64,000 bases of DNA from Glandiceps talaboti (taxonomy: Eukaryota; Hemichordata; Enteropneusta; Spengelidae): the NCBI RefSeq assembly GCF_964340395.1, contig NC_135550.1, positions 10,013,408 to 10,077,407 on the forward strand. The letters run 5' to 3'. Every line of letters starts with the position of its first letter. Within the stretch, counting starts at the first letter, position 1. A program made the position numbers and the translations under genes. Shown here piece after piece: positions 62,431-64,000 of the stretch. Below the pieces are notes generated by a model that was given only the letters and a program-made list of their open reading frames with translations, searched no databases and was not told where the DNA came from.

Positions 62431-64000
62431 TGAATGGTTTGGGGTGCCAATCCCTCAGGGCTGCTTAAACAAACTTCTGTTGCACCACTCAACAATGCAT
62501 ATTCCGTATTTTCCCGAAATGACATCGAGAATTCTAATGGCAAAACGTCAGATTGAAACCAAATTATACGTTTCAATACTTTGCAGATATTTCCACTACA
62601 TCCGTTATTGCCATGCATTTTACATTAAACCTAATTTGATATTCTGAACACGTCCTTAGGGACCCACCATTGTTTGCTTTCTATTCTGATAAATTCCTTG
62701 ATCTTTGACAGTAAATGTTTTTTTTTTATGAATTTCATTGCATTTCCTTCAGTAGATTAACTCCCTATTTGAGCTTACTATGAAGTCTAAATAAAGATCA
62801 CCTATTAAAGGCCGACATTTGTGAAATGAGCGTAAATTAACAATTTCGGAGTACCTACACGGCAATTTTCATTATGAAACTCAGCAAACGAATAAAACAT
62901 ACAATAATTCTTGAAATTAAAAAAAAAACGCTAAAAGCGTTGGAATGATCCGACGTTTGACGTGTTATGAATGATAAATGATATTGGTTATAAGTTCACA
63001 GTTTGATAAAAATTGAAAAGTAAATGAATTAAATATTCATAACTTGACTTAGCAGCAGACGACGAGGTCGAATTTATAAGGACGACGTGTTGTTATTTTT
63101 ATACAAAATTATAAGAACACCTTTGACAAAATATACAATGTCAGTTGACTTTTTTGATTGTGCATGCACAGTGTTTTTAAACGGAAACGGCAATACTATA
63201 CAAGACGAAATTTGCTTAGATGGCGACATGCACAATTTATGGAGATTAAGTCAAAGATGAAACCTTAGATGGCTAATTTTAATGAAAGCTTTGTATTGTC
63301 ATGAATTATTGATTAGATTCCAGAGCACATACATGATATCCTCCCCTGGTGAAAGAAACAATGGCAGTTGCAGCTGTGTGTCGGAATGAGACCGTTGGGA
63401 AATAGAGGAGTTAAAATTGTAAGGGTTTTAGCTAATGAATGTTTCAGGCAACGTCATATCCCAAAACCTCTGTATTTGAGTCGCATCGAGTATGAACTGT
63501 ACTTACTAAATAATGAAAAGATTAGCTATTTTGACTAATTGCGTGGGAGTTGTCGTTTGGATATGGTTATCTTTTTTATGTATTCGTACTGAGAGTACGA
63601 GAGAGTTGATACGGGTCGTTGGTCCTTATGTATAAAATACACAGGTAAACTTGGAGGGTACTCGATAGAGTCCGTACCTGCACCAACACTGACCAGTTCT
63701 CAGGATGAAAACATCTTTAAGCAGAGGTAACATTTTAGTTACTATGGTAATTTTACAAGAACATTTTAGGGATATCATTGGATTATGAATAATCAATGAA
63801 TGAAAAAATGATGAATGAATAATCAATCACATAAATCCGGGATATGTGTTTGTTATTCTTATTTTGCCTTGAGGCTGCCATGGTAACGACCATCTCTATT
63901 TTTGGATATATTTAGTTCGGCAGATATTTCTCGAGACATTTCTTGAAACACTTAAAACCCCATGGCATTTATGTGTAACTATGACACAGTTTAGCAAAAA

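Overview
This window is animal (metazoan) nuclear DNA. It is AT-rich, its genes are split by introns of 0.25 to 17 kb with GT/AG borders, and it is packed with long microsatellites and small inverted-repeat elements. The two recognisable proteins are typical of animals, but nothing fixes the phylum. A marine invertebrate with a repeat-rich genome is my guess.

Two protein-coding genes can be supported, and they converge (tail to tail). (1) On the + strand, the last two coding exons of the calcineurin regulatory subunit B gene lie at 1523-1707 and 5379-5426; its upstream exons are off the left edge. They are followed by a probable 2.4-kb 3' UTR ending near an AATAAA at 7854. (2) On the - strand, a bestrophin calcium-activated anion channel gene is present in seven coding exons: 43617-44133, 26396-26550, 19822-19899, 18856-19008, 16566-16646, 16059-16210 and 15466-15802. 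They join in frame to 490 residues. The five middle exons (155, 78, 153, 81 and 152 bp) match, from memory, the sizes of human BEST1 exons 5 to 9. The exact N-terminus is open: a TATA-led ATG at 44133 and a strong splice acceptor at 44074-44076 compete.

Layout: 1-5426 calcineurin B exons and introns, with a terminal-inverted-repeat element just before the first visible exon. 5427-7880 its 3' UTR. 7880-14735 intergenic, with hairpin elements and a large compound microsatellite. 14735-44133 bestrophin, whose introns hold most of the repeats. 44134-64000 upstream intergenic DNA with no supported gene.

The most interesting non-coding signals are three hammerhead self-cleaving ribozyme motifs: two copies of one + strand type (17454-17500 and 30603-30649) and a different one on the - strand (30777-30829), which is sense relative to the bestrophin transcript. 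Such motifs are known from Penelope-like retroelements and retrozymes. Other items are a 413-bp inverted-repeat-bounded element with an open 118-codon frame that starts like a secretory protein (second, broken copy at 60.9-61.4 kb), a 131-bp near-perfect palindrome at 47.9 kb, a 365-bp TA-flanked palindromic element at 30.1 kb with related pieces at 17.7 kb, and a minisatellite at 27.9 kb. Most remaining open frames are microsatellite read-through or chance.
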